A stretch of DNA of 8,444 nucleotides from an uncultured Ktedonobacteraceae bacterium (GTDB lineage Bacteria; Chloroflexota; Ktedonobacteria; Ktedonobacterales; Ktedonobacteraceae). How positions within the stretch are numbered: the first letter of the stretch is position 1; each line of letters begins with the position of its first letter. This document shows, piece after piece, positions 1-6,989 of this stretch. The stretch covers positions 1-8,444 of the forward strand of contig CATPCK010000752.1 of the NCBI GenBank assembly GCA_955652655.1, given 5' to 3'. The notes below the pieces were generated by a model. That model ran no database searches, had not been told where the DNA came from, and was given only the letters and a program-made list of their open reading frames with translations. The translations under genes were made by a program, and so were the position numbers.

Positions 1-363
1 GTACAGCTCGTCGCACCTGGTTTGCTTGGAGAGCAAGAACGTCATAGCCGCTATCAGCAGGCCGCCGGCGCTTTTCGTCTGCGCGTTATCAAGGCACACC
101 TGCATCTCCTGCGACAGCTCGTAGAGAAAGACGGCAGCGTTGTTTTACTCAGCGACATTCGTGGCTTTATCTTCGATGTTTATGGGACCGATCACGATGC
201 TGAACACCGCCGCACTATGCCGCTGGTCCCTCGCACGCTGCCAGATCTTGTCCGTGAGAACTTTACCGTGCTTGAAGAGCAACACTGGGAATGGCTGACA
301 GACCTGCCAGTCAAGGGAAGACCGGGAAGAGGATATGAAGTTGTTGGATATATTTTGAAGTGA
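1..363 (+). CDS. 3' end of a possible SAM-dependent methyltransferase (5' truncated by the window)
   Basis: Frame 1 is open from the first base to the TGA at 361-363, so the visible 120 codons are the C-terminal part of a longer protein. A TTG at 22 is in frame but has no clear ribosome binding site. A basic, helical stretch (about residues 24-43) leads into a hydrophobic strand, GSVVLLSDIRGF. The protein ends with an aromatic segment, EQHWEWLTDLP, and a final strand, YEVVGYIL. This order resembles the last strands of Rossmann-fold class I methyltransferases, where a W-rich segment precedes a terminal beta-hairpin. The SAM-binding glycine motif would lie upstream and is not visible, so the family call is an inference from fold pattern only. 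That a real gene ends here is well supported, because a strong terminator follows its stop. Confidence 0.6.
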   Translation, partial: VQLVAPGLLGEQERHSRYQQAAGAFRLRVIKAHLHLLRQLVEKDGSVVLLSDIRGFIFDVYGTDHDAEHRRTMPLVPRTLPDLVRENFTVLEEQHWEWLTDLPVKGRPGRGYEVVGYILK

Positions 364-403
364 CTTTCATATCGGTAATGATGTAAACCGGAAATGTTCT
401 GGC

Positions 404-439
404 AAGGAGCCTCATTGCTACTGACAATGAGGCTCTTTT
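404..439 (+). terminator. Intrinsic terminator between convergent genes
   Basis: GAGCCTCATTG (407-417) and CAATGAGGCTC (425-435) form a perfect 11-bp stem with a 7-nt loop, followed by TTTT (436-439). AAG at 404-406 can extend the stem by pairing with these T residues. It lies 40 nt after the stop of the truncated + strand gene and 24 nt beyond the argD stop. The T-run suits the + strand gene. Read from the - strand the stem is followed only by CCTTG, so it would be a weaker terminator for argD. Confidence 0.85.
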
Positions 440-462
440 ACTCAGTTCCAGGGTAACTCTAC

Positions 463-1689
463 TTAGACATTGGAGATCGGCATATTTGCTACGTCCGTCA
501 GCGCACGATCCAACAACTCGGCTGCTTCATCGATATCCTCGGCCTTCAAGATCAGAGGCGGGACCATGCGGAGCGTGCTCGGCCCAAGATTATTAAGCAG
601 CAAGCCATGCTCCAATGCCTGCTGTACAACCGTCGGTGCGAGTTCGTGCTGTACGTGCACTGCCTGCATCAAGCCTATGCCGCGTGGGTTATCAATAAAA
701 TGATACTTCTCACAGAATGCCTCGAGCTTCGAGTGCCAGTATTCACCCATCTTCGCCGCATTCTCCAGGAGATTCTCTTCCAGAATAGTCTTAATCGTCG
801 CAATGGCTGCCGCGCTGGCAATAGGATTGCCACCAAAAGTCGTGCCATGATCGCCAGCCGTAAAGAGATCGCTGCGTGGACCTGTCAGCATTGCACCGAT
901 TGGTACGCCACCCGCCAGTCCTTTTGCCATCGTCACTACATCAGGCACCACGTCAAAGTGCTCCCAGCTGAAGAACTTCCCTGTACGTCCCATACCCGCC
1001 TGTACCTCGTCGCAGATCATCACCAGGTTCTGCTCATCACACCACTGGCGTACGCCCTGGATATACTCTTTATTCGCAGTCCAAATGCCGCCCTCACCCT
1101 GCACTGCCTCAAGTAACACCGCCACCGTTTCCTCGCTCGTGGCTGCTTTTAAAGCCTGCAGGTCGTTGAAGGGAACCTGCTTGAACCCGTCGGGAATAGG
1201 TACCCATGTTGCCTGGTAAAAGGCCTGCCCGGTAGCTGCCGTCGTTGCCAGTGTGCGGCCATGGAAGCTGTTCTCCATACTGATAATGCCATAGGCGCCA
1301 TCTTTATGTACACGCCCGAATTTGCGCGCCAGTTTAATTGCGCCCTCATTCGCTTCTGCACCACTGTTGGAGAAGAATGAGCGCATCCCATTACTTTGAA
1401 TACCGAGTAACTCCGCCAATTCTATCTGGCGTATGTTGTAGTACAGATTAGAAACGTGTACCAGTTGCGTTACTTGCTCTTGAACCGCTTTGATGATAGC
1501 AGGGTGGCAATGCCCGAGTACATTCACGGCTATACCCGCTACAAAATCCAACAGTACCCTCCCGTCGCCGTCCCATACCCGCGTGCCCTCACCATGCACA
1601 AGCGTTATTGGCTGGCGTTTGAATGTTCCCTGGTAATACTTTTGCTCAAGTGCAACCCAGTCGCGTTTATTGGTCTCCGTTGTCGTCAT
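463..1689 (-). CDS. argD: Acetylornithine aminotransferase (class III, PLP-dependent)
   Basis: A 408-aa protein, the usual length for the family, that converts N-acetylglutamate semialdehyde and glutamate to N-acetylornithine and 2-oxoglutarate in cytoplasmic arginine synthesis. Class III aminotransferase landmarks are all present. They are SNSGAEANE (107-115, phosphate binding), SFHGRTLATTAATG (141-154), ICDEVQAGMGRTG (225-237, with D227 contacting the PLP pyridine nitrogen), MAKGLAGGVPIGA (254-266, Schiff-base K256), HGTTFGGNP (281-289) and the substrate-binding R374 in TLRMVPP. The ATG is preceded by AGGAG with a 6-nt spacer. It lies 42 nt downstream of argJ with no promoter or terminator visible between them, so the two are probably one transcript. 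The family overlaps in sequence with ornithine and GABA aminotransferases. The SFHGRT and AKGLAGG wording and the argJ neighbour favour ArgD. Confidence 0.95.
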   Translation of the reverse strand: MTTTETNKRDWVALEQKYYQGTFKRQPITLVHGEGTRVWDGDGRVLLDFVAGIAVNVLGHCHPAIIKAVQEQVTQLVHVSNLYYNIRQIELAELLGIQSNGMRSFFSNSGAEANEGAIKLARKFGRVHKDGAYGIISMENSFHGRTLATTAATGQAFYQATWVPIPDGFKQVPFNDLQALKAATSEETVAVLLEAVQGEGGIWTANKEYIQGVRQWCDEQNLVMICDEVQAGMGRTGKFFSWEHFDVVPDVVTMAKGLAGGVPIGAMLTGPRSDLFTAGDHGTTFGGNPIASAAAIATIKTILEENLLENAAKMGEYWHSKLEAFCEKYHFIDNPRGIGLMQAVHVQHELAPTVVQQALEHGLLLNNLGPSTLRMVPPLILKAEDIDEAAELLDRALTDVANMPISNV

Positions 1690-1731
1690 CGCTTTCTCCT
1701 TTGAAAAAAAGTCTTATCTGTTCATGCCATG

Positions 1732-2943
1732 TTAACGTGTATAGAGAGTATTCTCGTCGATATAGCCGTGAGTCAGGTCACATCCCCATGCCGTTGCTTT
1801 ACCTTCTCCTAAATGCAGGTCAATCGCCACCGTCACTTCGTTTCCTGCCATGGCCTGCCTGGCTGCCCCCTGGTCATATCGTGCTGCCAGGCCATGATTC
1901 ATTACCTCCACATCACCAATGAAAATATCATATGTTGCCTGGTCCAATTTACATCCGCTGGCACCTAGCGCCGCGGAAATACGTCCCCAGTTGGGATCCC
2001 CTCCGGCCAGTGCGCACTGCCATAAGGGTGAAAGCGTAATCGCCCTCGCTGCTTTTACCGCGTCCGCCTTATCCCGTGCTCCGTTTACATGGACAATCAT
2101 CAACTTCGTCGCACCTTCACCGTCGCGTGCCATCTCTCGTGCCAGGTATTGTGTCACATGACGTAGCGCCTGGCGAAATATCTCCGCCCCTGGATGGCCT
2201 GCATCGATTGGTGTATTACCTGCCAGCCCATTCGCAAAGAGGATACACGTGTCGTTAGTGGACATATCGCCGTCAATCGAGATCATATTAAACGAATCAT
2301 CGACCGCGGCTTTTACCTCTGCCTTCATCCACTCATGGGTAATCGCTGCATCAGTTGTCAAATAACTGAGCATCGTTGCCATATTTGGATAGATCATGCC
2401 TGCACCCTTTGTCACTCCCCCCAGGCGCACGGTGCGACCCTCGATCTGAAATTCCAGCGCGATACGCTTTGGATGAGTATCGGTCGTCATAATCGCTTCA
2501 GAGAAAGCATTTCCCTTGTCTCTGCTCAACTCGATAGCCGCAACACCTGTCTCGATCTTCTCCATGGGAAGCTGGCGACCGATTATACCGGTAGAAGAAC
2601 ATAACACCATCTCGTTCTCCAGTTTCAACTTCTTCGCCACGAGTTCCGTCATATGATAAGCGTTGCGCAGGCCGACATCACCGGTAGCACAGTTGGCATT
2701 CCCGCTATTGACAATCACTGCTTGCGCTCTGCCACTCTGCAAACGTTCCTGGCAAAGCAGTACAGGAGCGGCCCGCGTGCTGCTCGTCGTGAATGTTCCT
2801 GAAGCGATACAGGGCACATCTGAAGCCAGGATAGCCAGGTCTGGAATTGAGCCATCAGACTTAATACCGCAGGCTGTGATGCCGGCGCGGAAGCCCTGTG
2901 GGGCAGTCACACAGCTATCAATCTCCCGAAATGTATCAGACAA
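1732..2943 (-). CDS. argJ: Bifunctional glutamate N-acetyltransferase / amino-acid acetyltransferase (ornithine acetyltransferase)
   Basis: ArgJ moves the acetyl group from N-acetylornithine to glutamate, recycling it. Bifunctional members also use acetyl-CoA. From the TTG at 2943 it is 403 aa, typical of the family. Visible landmarks, numbered from that TTG: GFRAGITACGIK (17-28), NSGNANCATG (79-88), SSTGIIG (116-122), the self-cleavage region KGAGMIYPNMATML (179-192), DGDMSTNDT (224-232) and GGDPNWGRI (314-322). In this family the precursor cuts itself between Ala and Thr of the ATML motif, here A189/T190, giving alpha and beta chains with Thr as nucleophile. I prefer the TTG because AAGGAGGT lies 9 nt upstream. 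ATGs at 2964 and 2985 are in frame and would add 7 or 14 residues with no family counterpart. Whether it is mono- or bifunctional cannot be judged from sequence alone. Confidence 0.95.
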   Translation of the reverse strand: MSDTFREIDSCVTAPQGFRAGITACGIKSDGSIPDLAILASDVPCIASGTFTTSSTRAAPVLLCQERLQSGRAQAVIVNSGNANCATGDVGLRNAYHMTELVAKKLKLENEMVLCSSTGIIGRQLPMEKIETGVAAIELSRDKGNAFSEAIMTTDTHPKRIALEFQIEGRTVRLGGVTKGAGMIYPNMATMLSYLTTDAAITHEWMKAEVKAAVDDSFNMISIDGDMSTNDTCILFANGLAGNTPIDAGHPGAEIFRQALRHVTQYLAREMARDGEGATKLMIVHVNGARDKADAVKAARAITLSPLWQCALAGGDPNWGRISAALGASGCKLDQATYDIFIGDVEVMNHGLAARYDQGAARQAMAGNEVTVAIDLHLGEGKATAWGCDLTHGYIDENTLYTR

Positions 2944-2952
2944 TGTTAAAAT

Positions 2953-2960
2953 ACCTCCTT
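2953..2960 (-). promoter_or_regulatory. Ribosome binding site deciding the argJ start
   Basis: The minus strand reads AAGGAGGT, a perfect match to the anti-Shine-Dalgarno end of 16S rRNA, 9 nt before TTG at 2943. The ATG at 2964 has only GGGAA upstream. The ATG at 2985 has GGGAG at a reasonable distance, so a second upstream start is not excluded. Confidence 0.65.
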
Positions 2961-2965
2961 CCATG

Positions 2966-3044
2966 AAAAAGTTCCCAGTCCTCATGACTCTCTCCCAGAT
3001 AAAGTGTTGCCAATGCTGGGAACTGAAAACTGGGAACCAGGAAC
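2966..3044 (-). promoter_or_regulatory. argJ leader with repeated GTTCCCAG elements; attenuator-like fold
   Basis: On the minus strand the leader carries GTTCCCAG twice, 14 nt apart (3037-3030 and 3023-3016). It then has CTGGGAG (2997-2991) and ACTGGGAAC (2979-2971), followed immediately by TTTTT (2970-2966). The first copy plus one base pairs with ACTGGGAAC over 9 bp. The second can pair with CTGGGAG over 7 bp including one G-U pair, giving a nested two-stem structure ending in a U-run. Such a fold could stop transcription or expose the ribosome binding site at 2953-2960. A third partial repeat, GTTCCT, lies at 3044-3039. The outer loop is long (49 nt), so this may instead be a short-repeat cluster with no function. 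No T-box sequence is present. Confidence 0.35.
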
Positions 3045-3048
3045 TCGT

Positions 3049-3086
3049 TGCTTACCCCCATTGTACTATGTAGTTTAAGGTAAGCA
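3049..3086. repeat. 8-bp inverted repeat spanning the argJ promoter
   Basis: TGCTTACC (3049-3056) and GGTAAGCA (3079-3086) are exact inverted copies separated by 22 bp, with centres 30 bp apart (about three helical turns). The right arm overlaps the -35 hexamer, and the -10 hexamer lies between the arms. The position suits a regulator binding site. The spacing does not match a classical 18-bp ArgR box. Confidence 0.45.
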
Positions 3087-3089
3087 CAA
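3060..3089 (-). promoter_or_regulatory. Predicted argJD promoter
   Basis: The minus strand reads TTGTGC (3089-3084), an 18-bp spacer, then TACAAT (3065-3060). A start site near 3053 would give a leader of about 110 nt before the argJ TTG. This is the only good -35/-10 pair seen between the ftsH terminator and argJ. Confidence 0.6.
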
Positions 3090-3128
3090 CCCCGGGAGGA
3101 CGGGGCTCAGGGAAACTGATGGCTCATG

Positions 3129-3189
3129 AACATATAAAGAGAGAGGGTAAACTGCACTTCGGACAGTTTACCCTCTCTCTTTATATGTT
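3129..3189 (-). terminator. Long perfect hairpin after ftsH, probable terminator
   Basis: Bases 3129-3154 and 3164-3189 are perfect inverted copies (26 bp) around a 9-nt loop that reads as a UUCG-type loop on the + strand. The hairpin begins 10 nt after the ftsH stop, so it most likely ends or protects the ftsH mRNA. Oddly, the clean TTTTT run (3188-3192) lies on the + strand side. In the ftsH direction only a mixed UUUAUAUGUU tail lies within the distal arm. Confidence 0.75.
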
Positions 3190-3199
3190 TTTATGGATC

Positions 3200-5179
3200 T
3201 CAATTCAAATCGCCATTCAATGGTGGCTGAAATTGCTGGTTCACCGGTTCTGGCAGGAGCTTCCCCTGCTCAGTACTTCCCGACAGCTTAATACCTGGTA
3301 TTCCTGCCAATATCGAGGGTGACTCGTACTGATCATCGTTGATCGGCTGATTGAAGAGAGACTCAAAGAGAGGACCTTCTAGCGTCTCCTCTTTGATGAG
3401 GCGTTCGCTGATCATAATCATACGGGTCTTATTTTGCATTACGATATTATAGGCCTTGTCAAAGGCTTCCTGGATGATGTGCCGTACCTCTTCATCGATC
3501 TCGCGTGCCGTTTGTTCGCTATAGTTGCGCTGCTCGCCAAAGTCGCGTCCCAGGAAGACAAGTTCTTCCTTGTGCCCCAGGGCCATCGGGCCGATGCGGC
3601 TACTCATACCATACTCGGTCACCATTGAACGTGCGATCTTTGTCACCCGCTCAATATCGTTTGAAGCGCCGGTGGTAACATCTCCGAAGATAATGAGTTC
3701 AGCAACATGCCCTCCTAGAGCATAGGCAAGCATATCCTCGAATTGCGGTTTGCTCCACAGGTATCGATCTTCTGTTGGCAGCAGCATTGTAAAGCCGCCT
3801 GCCTGCCCCCGAGCTACAATCGATACCTTATGAACCGGGTCGGTATTTGGAAGTAATCGTGCTACCAGAGCGTGGCCAACCTCGTGGTAAGCTGTAATTG
3901 CTTTTTCTCGCTCGCTGATGATGCGACTCTTTCGTGCGGGACCAGCCACCACTCGATCAATCGCCTCTTCAAGCTCACTCATGCTAATGGTACGCTTATT
4001 TCTTCGTGCTCCCAGGATGGCCGCTTCATTCAGAAGATTGGAGAGGTCAGCTCCAGAAAAACCAGGAGTCTGCTTTGCCAGGGTGTCCAGCGATATATTT
4101 TTATCCAGGGGCTTCCCTTTTGCGTGTACTTGTAAGATTGCCACTCGTCCACGAATATCGGGGCGGTCCAACACAACCTGCCGATCAAAGCGGCCAGGAC
4201 GCAATAGTGCAGGATCCAGTACATCTGGTCGGTTCGTGGCCGCGATCACAATGACGTTGGTATTCGTATCGAAGCCATCCATTTCCACGAGAATCTGGTT
4301 GAGGGTCTGTTCCCGTTCATCGTGTGAGCCGCCCAGACCGGCGCCGCGCTGGCGGCCAACCGCGTCAATTTCATCCACAAAGACTATACACGGGCTGTTG
4401 CGTTTCGCCTGGTCAAAGAGGTCACGAACGCGACTGGCACCAACTCCCACAAACATCTCTACAAACTCAGAACCACTGATGCTGAAAAATGGCACTCCAG
4501 CCTCGCCAGCTACAGCACGCGAGATGAGCGTCTTACCTGTTCCGGGAGGTCCAACAAGGAGCAGCCCCTTTGGAATACGTGCCCCGAGAGCAACGAACTT
4601 CTCAGGATATTTCAGAAACTCAACTATCTCTTCTAGCTCTTGCTTTGCCTCCTCAACGCCGGCAATATCAGCAAATGTCACCGTTGGTTTATTGCCCATA
4701 AACATACGCGCCCTGCTCTTCCCGAAAGAAAGCGCCTGGTTATTACTGCCCTGCGCCTGGCGCATCATAAAGATGAGTAATCCTCCTATTACAATAAAAG
4801 GAATGAAACTCACCAGTATATTCACCCACGTTCCCAAAGCGCTAGGAGGTTCGTATTGTAGGACTAGCAGGTGGCTATTTGAGTAGTTTATACCATTGTC
4901 TTTGAGGACCTGGGTTGTATCAAATGTATCATTAATGCTTGCTGCTTCCTTGGCCGCATCTGGGGTGTTTCCCCTCGTCAATGTAAGGGTATTGCTAGCG
5001 ACGTTCAGCGTATCGTGCTGGTTTTTGTTCATGTCCGTCTTAATGTCCGCCAGGATGGTAGAGACATTCACCGATTGCGTATCGGATGGTGTACGGAAAA
5101 AGATCACAACCAGAACAATGGCCAGCGTAACCAGGAGCAATAAAAAGCTCGTTCTGATCCATTTCCCATTGCTCGACAT
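3200..5179 (-). CDS. ftsH: ATP-dependent zinc metalloprotease FtsH
   Basis: A membrane-anchored AAA+ protease that unfolds and degrades membrane and short-lived cytoplasmic proteins as a hexamer. From the ATG at 5179 it has 659 aa. Positions here are from that ATG. They show a membrane segment (about 11-28), an external domain, a second membrane segment (about 120-139), Walker A GPPGTGKT (210-217), the pore motif FVGVG (243-247) and Walker B IVFVDEID (265-272). Next come the second region of homology with R327 and R330 as likely arginine fingers, the zinc site HEVGH (432-436) and the third zinc ligand D508 in GASNDIE. All catalytic residues are intact. The tail after about residue 608 is Gln/Pro/Asn-rich and probably disordered. 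The ATG has AGAGG at a 7-nt spacing. A TTG codon directly before it is only 4 nt from that site, so it is less likely. It has its own promoter, and no CIRCE heat-shock element is visible upstream. Confidence 0.98.
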   Translation of the reverse strand: MSSNGKWIRTSFLLLLVTLAIVLVVIFFRTPSDTQSVNVSTILADIKTDMNKNQHDTLNVASNTLTLTRGNTPDAAKEAASINDTFDTTQVLKDNGINYSNSHLLVLQYEPPSALGTWVNILVSFIPFIVIGGLLIFMMRQAQGSNNQALSFGKSRARMFMGNKPTVTFADIAGVEEAKQELEEIVEFLKYPEKFVALGARIPKGLLLVGPPGTGKTLISRAVAGEAGVPFFSISGSEFVEMFVGVGASRVRDLFDQAKRNSPCIVFVDEIDAVGRQRGAGLGGSHDEREQTLNQILVEMDGFDTNTNVIVIAATNRPDVLDPALLRPGRFDRQVVLDRPDIRGRVAILQVHAKGKPLDKNISLDTLAKQTPGFSGADLSNLLNEAAILGARRNKRTISMSELEEAIDRVVAGPARKSRIISEREKAITAYHEVGHALVARLLPNTDPVHKVSIVARGQAGGFTMLLPTEDRYLWSKPQFEDMLAYALGGHVAELIIFGDVTTGASNDIERVTKIARSMVTEYGMSSRIGPMALGHKEELVFLGRDFGEQRNYSEQTAREIDEEVRHIIQEAFDKAYNIVMQNKTRMIMISERLIKEETLEGPLFESLFNQPINDDQYESPSILAGIPGIKLSGSTEQGKLLPEPVNQQFQPPLNGDLN

Positions 5180-5292
5180 CAATAATCCTCTCTATTATCA
5201 GGGCTGGTCGCACTTCTACAGGTTTTCTTATACAATGTATTGAACCGGAAGTACTACTACCTTGCATATGGCGCGTTACTCTTTTGTGGCTT

Positions 5293-5301
5293 ATTATAAC
5301 A
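5293..5301 (-). promoter_or_regulatory. Predicted ftsH promoter (extended -10)
   Basis: The minus strand reads TGTTATAAT, a perfect extended -10 (TGnTATAAT). No good -35 hexamer sits at the expected distance, as is common for extended -10 promoters. The start site would be near 5286, giving a leader of about 107 nt. The short palindrome ATACATTGTAT lies in the leader at 5229-5239. The comF stop is about 50 nt upstream with no terminator, so read-through from comF is also possible. Confidence 0.6.
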
Positions 5302-5349
5302 CACCCTGCTGTTAATCTCGTGAAGAATATCTTTCTGAAGTGGCGTTCC

Positions 5350-6078
5350 TCATACTGGACGCGCCAACACCAGCCCTCTTACCTCCTTTGCTCCTGCTGC
5401 GAAGAGCGGTGCCGCGCAGGCCTCCAATGTCGCCCCTGTCGTCGCAACGTCATCAACGATAACTATACTACGTCCAAAGAGCGCACCAGTTGCGTAAGCA
5501 CGTGTGCAGAGAAAAGCGCCTGCGATATTCTGGTATCGTTGCTGCACTGAAAGACCTACTTGAGGAAGAGTAGCCCGGTGTCTCACCAGCATATGCTCAT
5601 GGTATGGGATGCGCGACTGCCTGGCACAGACCTCCGCCAATAGCTGTGCGTGATTATAGCCACGTTGCTGTTGTCGATCATGGTGCAACGGCACGGGGAT
5701 AATAGCATCGGTTACTATGCTGGAGCGACCGAATGTTTCTGCCAGTAATAAGCCTAATGGTTCTGCCAGTCGTACATTCCCGTCATATTTCAGCTCATGG
5801 ATGCAGGAACGGAGGGGCTCTTCATAGCTGCTGACTGCGAATAATCCATTCAACCCTGCGGGATGGCTGTTACACGCTCTACAGATCATGCCTGGTTCTA
5901 GTATTGCTCTTCCACAGCGTTGACAGGAAGGAGGCATCACAGGCCCAAACTTTGCTATACACGATGAACAAAGTACGGTTCCGCTTCTCTTGCACCCGGC
6001 GCAGCGCGGTGGAAAGATAGTGTCGAACAACTGCTGGCTGCTTCGCTGTATCTCGCGCAATAGGGCTTGCTTTTTCAC
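5350..6078 (-). CDS. comF: ComF family protein: double zinc finger plus phosphoribosyltransferase domain
   Basis: A 242-aa protein, near the usual ComF/ComFC length. The N-terminal zinc-ribbon part carries four CxxC pairs (C26/C29, C37/C40, C52/C55, C66/C69). A type I phosphoribosyltransferase domain follows: KYDGN (97-101), PVPLHHDRQQQRGYNHA (128-144) and the PRPP-binding loop IVDDVATTGAT (207-217). In naturally transformable bacteria ComF proteins help bring single-stranded DNA into the cytosol. Many non-competent bacteria also carry them, so the role here is uncertain. The GTG start overlaps the stop of the upstream gene (GTGA), and GGGGAG lies about 8 nt before it, indicating translational coupling. 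No other competence gene is in the window. Confidence 0.92.
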   Translation of the reverse strand: MKKQALLREIQRSSQQLFDTIFPPRCAGCKRSGTVLCSSCIAKFGPVMPPSCQRCGRAILEPGMICRACNSHPAGLNGLFAVSSYEEPLRSCIHELKYDGNVRLAEPLGLLLAETFGRSSIVTDAIIPVPLHHDRQQQRGYNHAQLLAEVCARQSRIPYHEHMLVRHRATLPQVGLSVQQRYQNIAGAFLCTRAYATGALFGRSIVIVDDVATTGATLEACAAPLFAAGAKEVRGLVLARPV

Positions 6079-6890
6079 TCGACATGCTCCCCACCCTCGA
6101 CGGGCTCCACAACATACGCATAATGCAGATTGGGCGAATATGTAATATGTACGACGTCCCCTCGACGCAATGACTTATAGACCTCTTCACTGATGGCGTA
6201 GGTCATAACCTGCTCGAGGGCGGATGCATCAATGAAACGGAGCGCAACGCCGAACCATGTACGTGTCGGACGCGGGGTTAATCCCGGACGACCGGCGCGT
6301 GTCTGTACCGCCGCACGTAAGCTGATGACTTTCCCTGTAATCTCGCAGCGACTCACCTTCCTGTCATACAAATCACGCCATCCCCAATAAGCCAATACTG
6401 CTGGATAGAGCAACAGAACAATGCCCAGGAGCAGCAATGCCACCGCGCCAACAAAAATTCCCAATGACCCGGAATTTGGCAGGATATAGTGCTGGTCGTT
6501 ACCCTCCAGGGCATACAAAATATGCAAATTTGGTGAATAGCCCAGCAGAATAGTGTTGCTATCATGAATATCATGAAACTCAATTTCTGAAACGACCGGG
6601 ATAACTTCGGTTGGGAAACCTATTGTATGTACACGAATCCTGAGGCGTAACTGTCCATCACCGCTGTTTGCAATATGGTGAGTCACGACACCAGGTACTT
6701 GAAGGGGCTGCGATACGCTATCCTCAATGCCAAATATCAGGGTAAACAGCCCGATACATAGCAGTAACAAAGCTACAAACGAAAGAAGCCCTCCGATGAT
6801 ACATGCATTTCGTGGTTTAATGCCAGGGCGCCAACTCCACCAGGAGACGGGTTCGTTCTCGAGTGCACTGGCTTCTTGCTTCTGTCGCAT
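6075..6890 (-). CDS. Two-segment membrane protein with two DUF3592-like modules
   Basis: A 271-aa protein: a short hydrophilic N-terminus, membrane segment 1 (about 30-54), a roughly 87-residue domain, membrane segment 2 (about 142-168) and a cytoplasmic-looking C-terminal domain. The C-terminal part has the pattern of DUF3592 domains: a G-x-V strand (GKVISLR, 186-192), a central strand, and a G-D-x-V-x-x-x-Y-x-P ending at 244-253. The first domain ends with almost the same words: YSPNLH occurs at 118-123 and again at 251-256. This suggests an internal duplication, with one copy on each side of the second membrane segment. Function is unknown. The ATG follows AGGA closely. It is the first gene of an operon with comF, overlapping it by 4 nt, and has a strong promoter at 6960-6988. 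Confidence 0.85.
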   Translation of the reverse strand: MRQKQEASALENEPVSWWSWRPGIKPRNACIIGGLLSFVALLLLCIGLFTLIFGIEDSVSQPLQVPGVVTHHIANSGDGQLRLRIRVHTIGFPTEVIPVVSEIEFHDIHDSNTILLGYSPNLHILYALEGNDQHYILPNSGSLGIFVGAVALLLLGIVLLLYPAVLAYWGWRDLYDRKVSRCEITGKVISLRAAVQTRAGRPGLTPRPTRTWFGVALRFIDASALEQVMTYAISEEVYKSLRRGDVVHITYSPNLHYAYVVEPVEGGEHVE

Positions 6891-6959
6891 AGTTTCCTAT
6901 ATTCTCATGGCCAGGATGGAGATTAAGTTATCAATGATGAGTGAGAGGTAATTGTTCGC

Positions 6960-6988
6960 ATTGTATCAAACTATCTTGCTGTGTACAA
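6960..6988 (-). promoter_or_regulatory. Predicted promoter of the DUF3592-like/comF operon
   Basis: The minus strand reads TTGTAC (6988-6983), a 17-bp spacer, then TACAAT (6965-6960). The -10 is preceded by TGA, which also makes it an extended -10. The start site would be near 6953, about 60 nt before the ATG at 6890. Confidence 0.65.
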
Positions 6989-6989
6989 T
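6961..6989 (+). promoter_or_regulatory. Predicted divergent promoter toward the 124-aa membrane protein gene
   Basis: The plus strand reads TTGTAT (6961-6966), a 17-bp spacer, then TACAAT (6984-6989). It occupies the same DNA as the opposite-strand promoter because CATTGTA (6959-6965) and TACAATG (6984-6990) are inverted copies. Polymerase could occupy only one orientation at a time. Confidence 0.5.

Noticed and set aside
607..1116. A 169-codon open frame on the + strand opposite argD
   Set aside because: Antisense to conserved ArgD motifs, with no ribosome site; composition is that of a reversed coding frame.
1690..1731. A separate promoter for argD, or a terminator at the T-run between argJ and argD
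   Set aside because: The 42-bp gap has no -35/-10 pair and the T-run has no stem before it, so one transcript is simpler.
2944..3089. T-box riboswitch upstream of argJ
   Set aside because: The conserved T-box sequence (GGTGGnACCGCG type) and a Stem I specifier hairpin are absent, and the leader is too short.
3088..3107. CCCCG-GGAGGA-CGGGG hairpin between the ftsH hairpin and the argJ promoter
   Set aside because: The stem is only 5 bp (7 with a G-U pair), no U-run follows on either strand, and it lies upstream of the argJ -35, so a terminator or leader role is unlikely.
3918..4886. A 322-codon open frame on the + strand opposite ftsH
   Set aside because: It lies wholly antisense to an intact, strongly conserved FtsH, is rich in Ser/Arg/Pro as expected of a shadow frame, and has no ribosome site or family motif.
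5180..5301. CIRCE heat-shock operator upstream of ftsH
   Set aside because: No TTAGCACTC-N9-GAGTGCTAA pattern was found; the only dyad is the short ATACATTGTAT palindrome.
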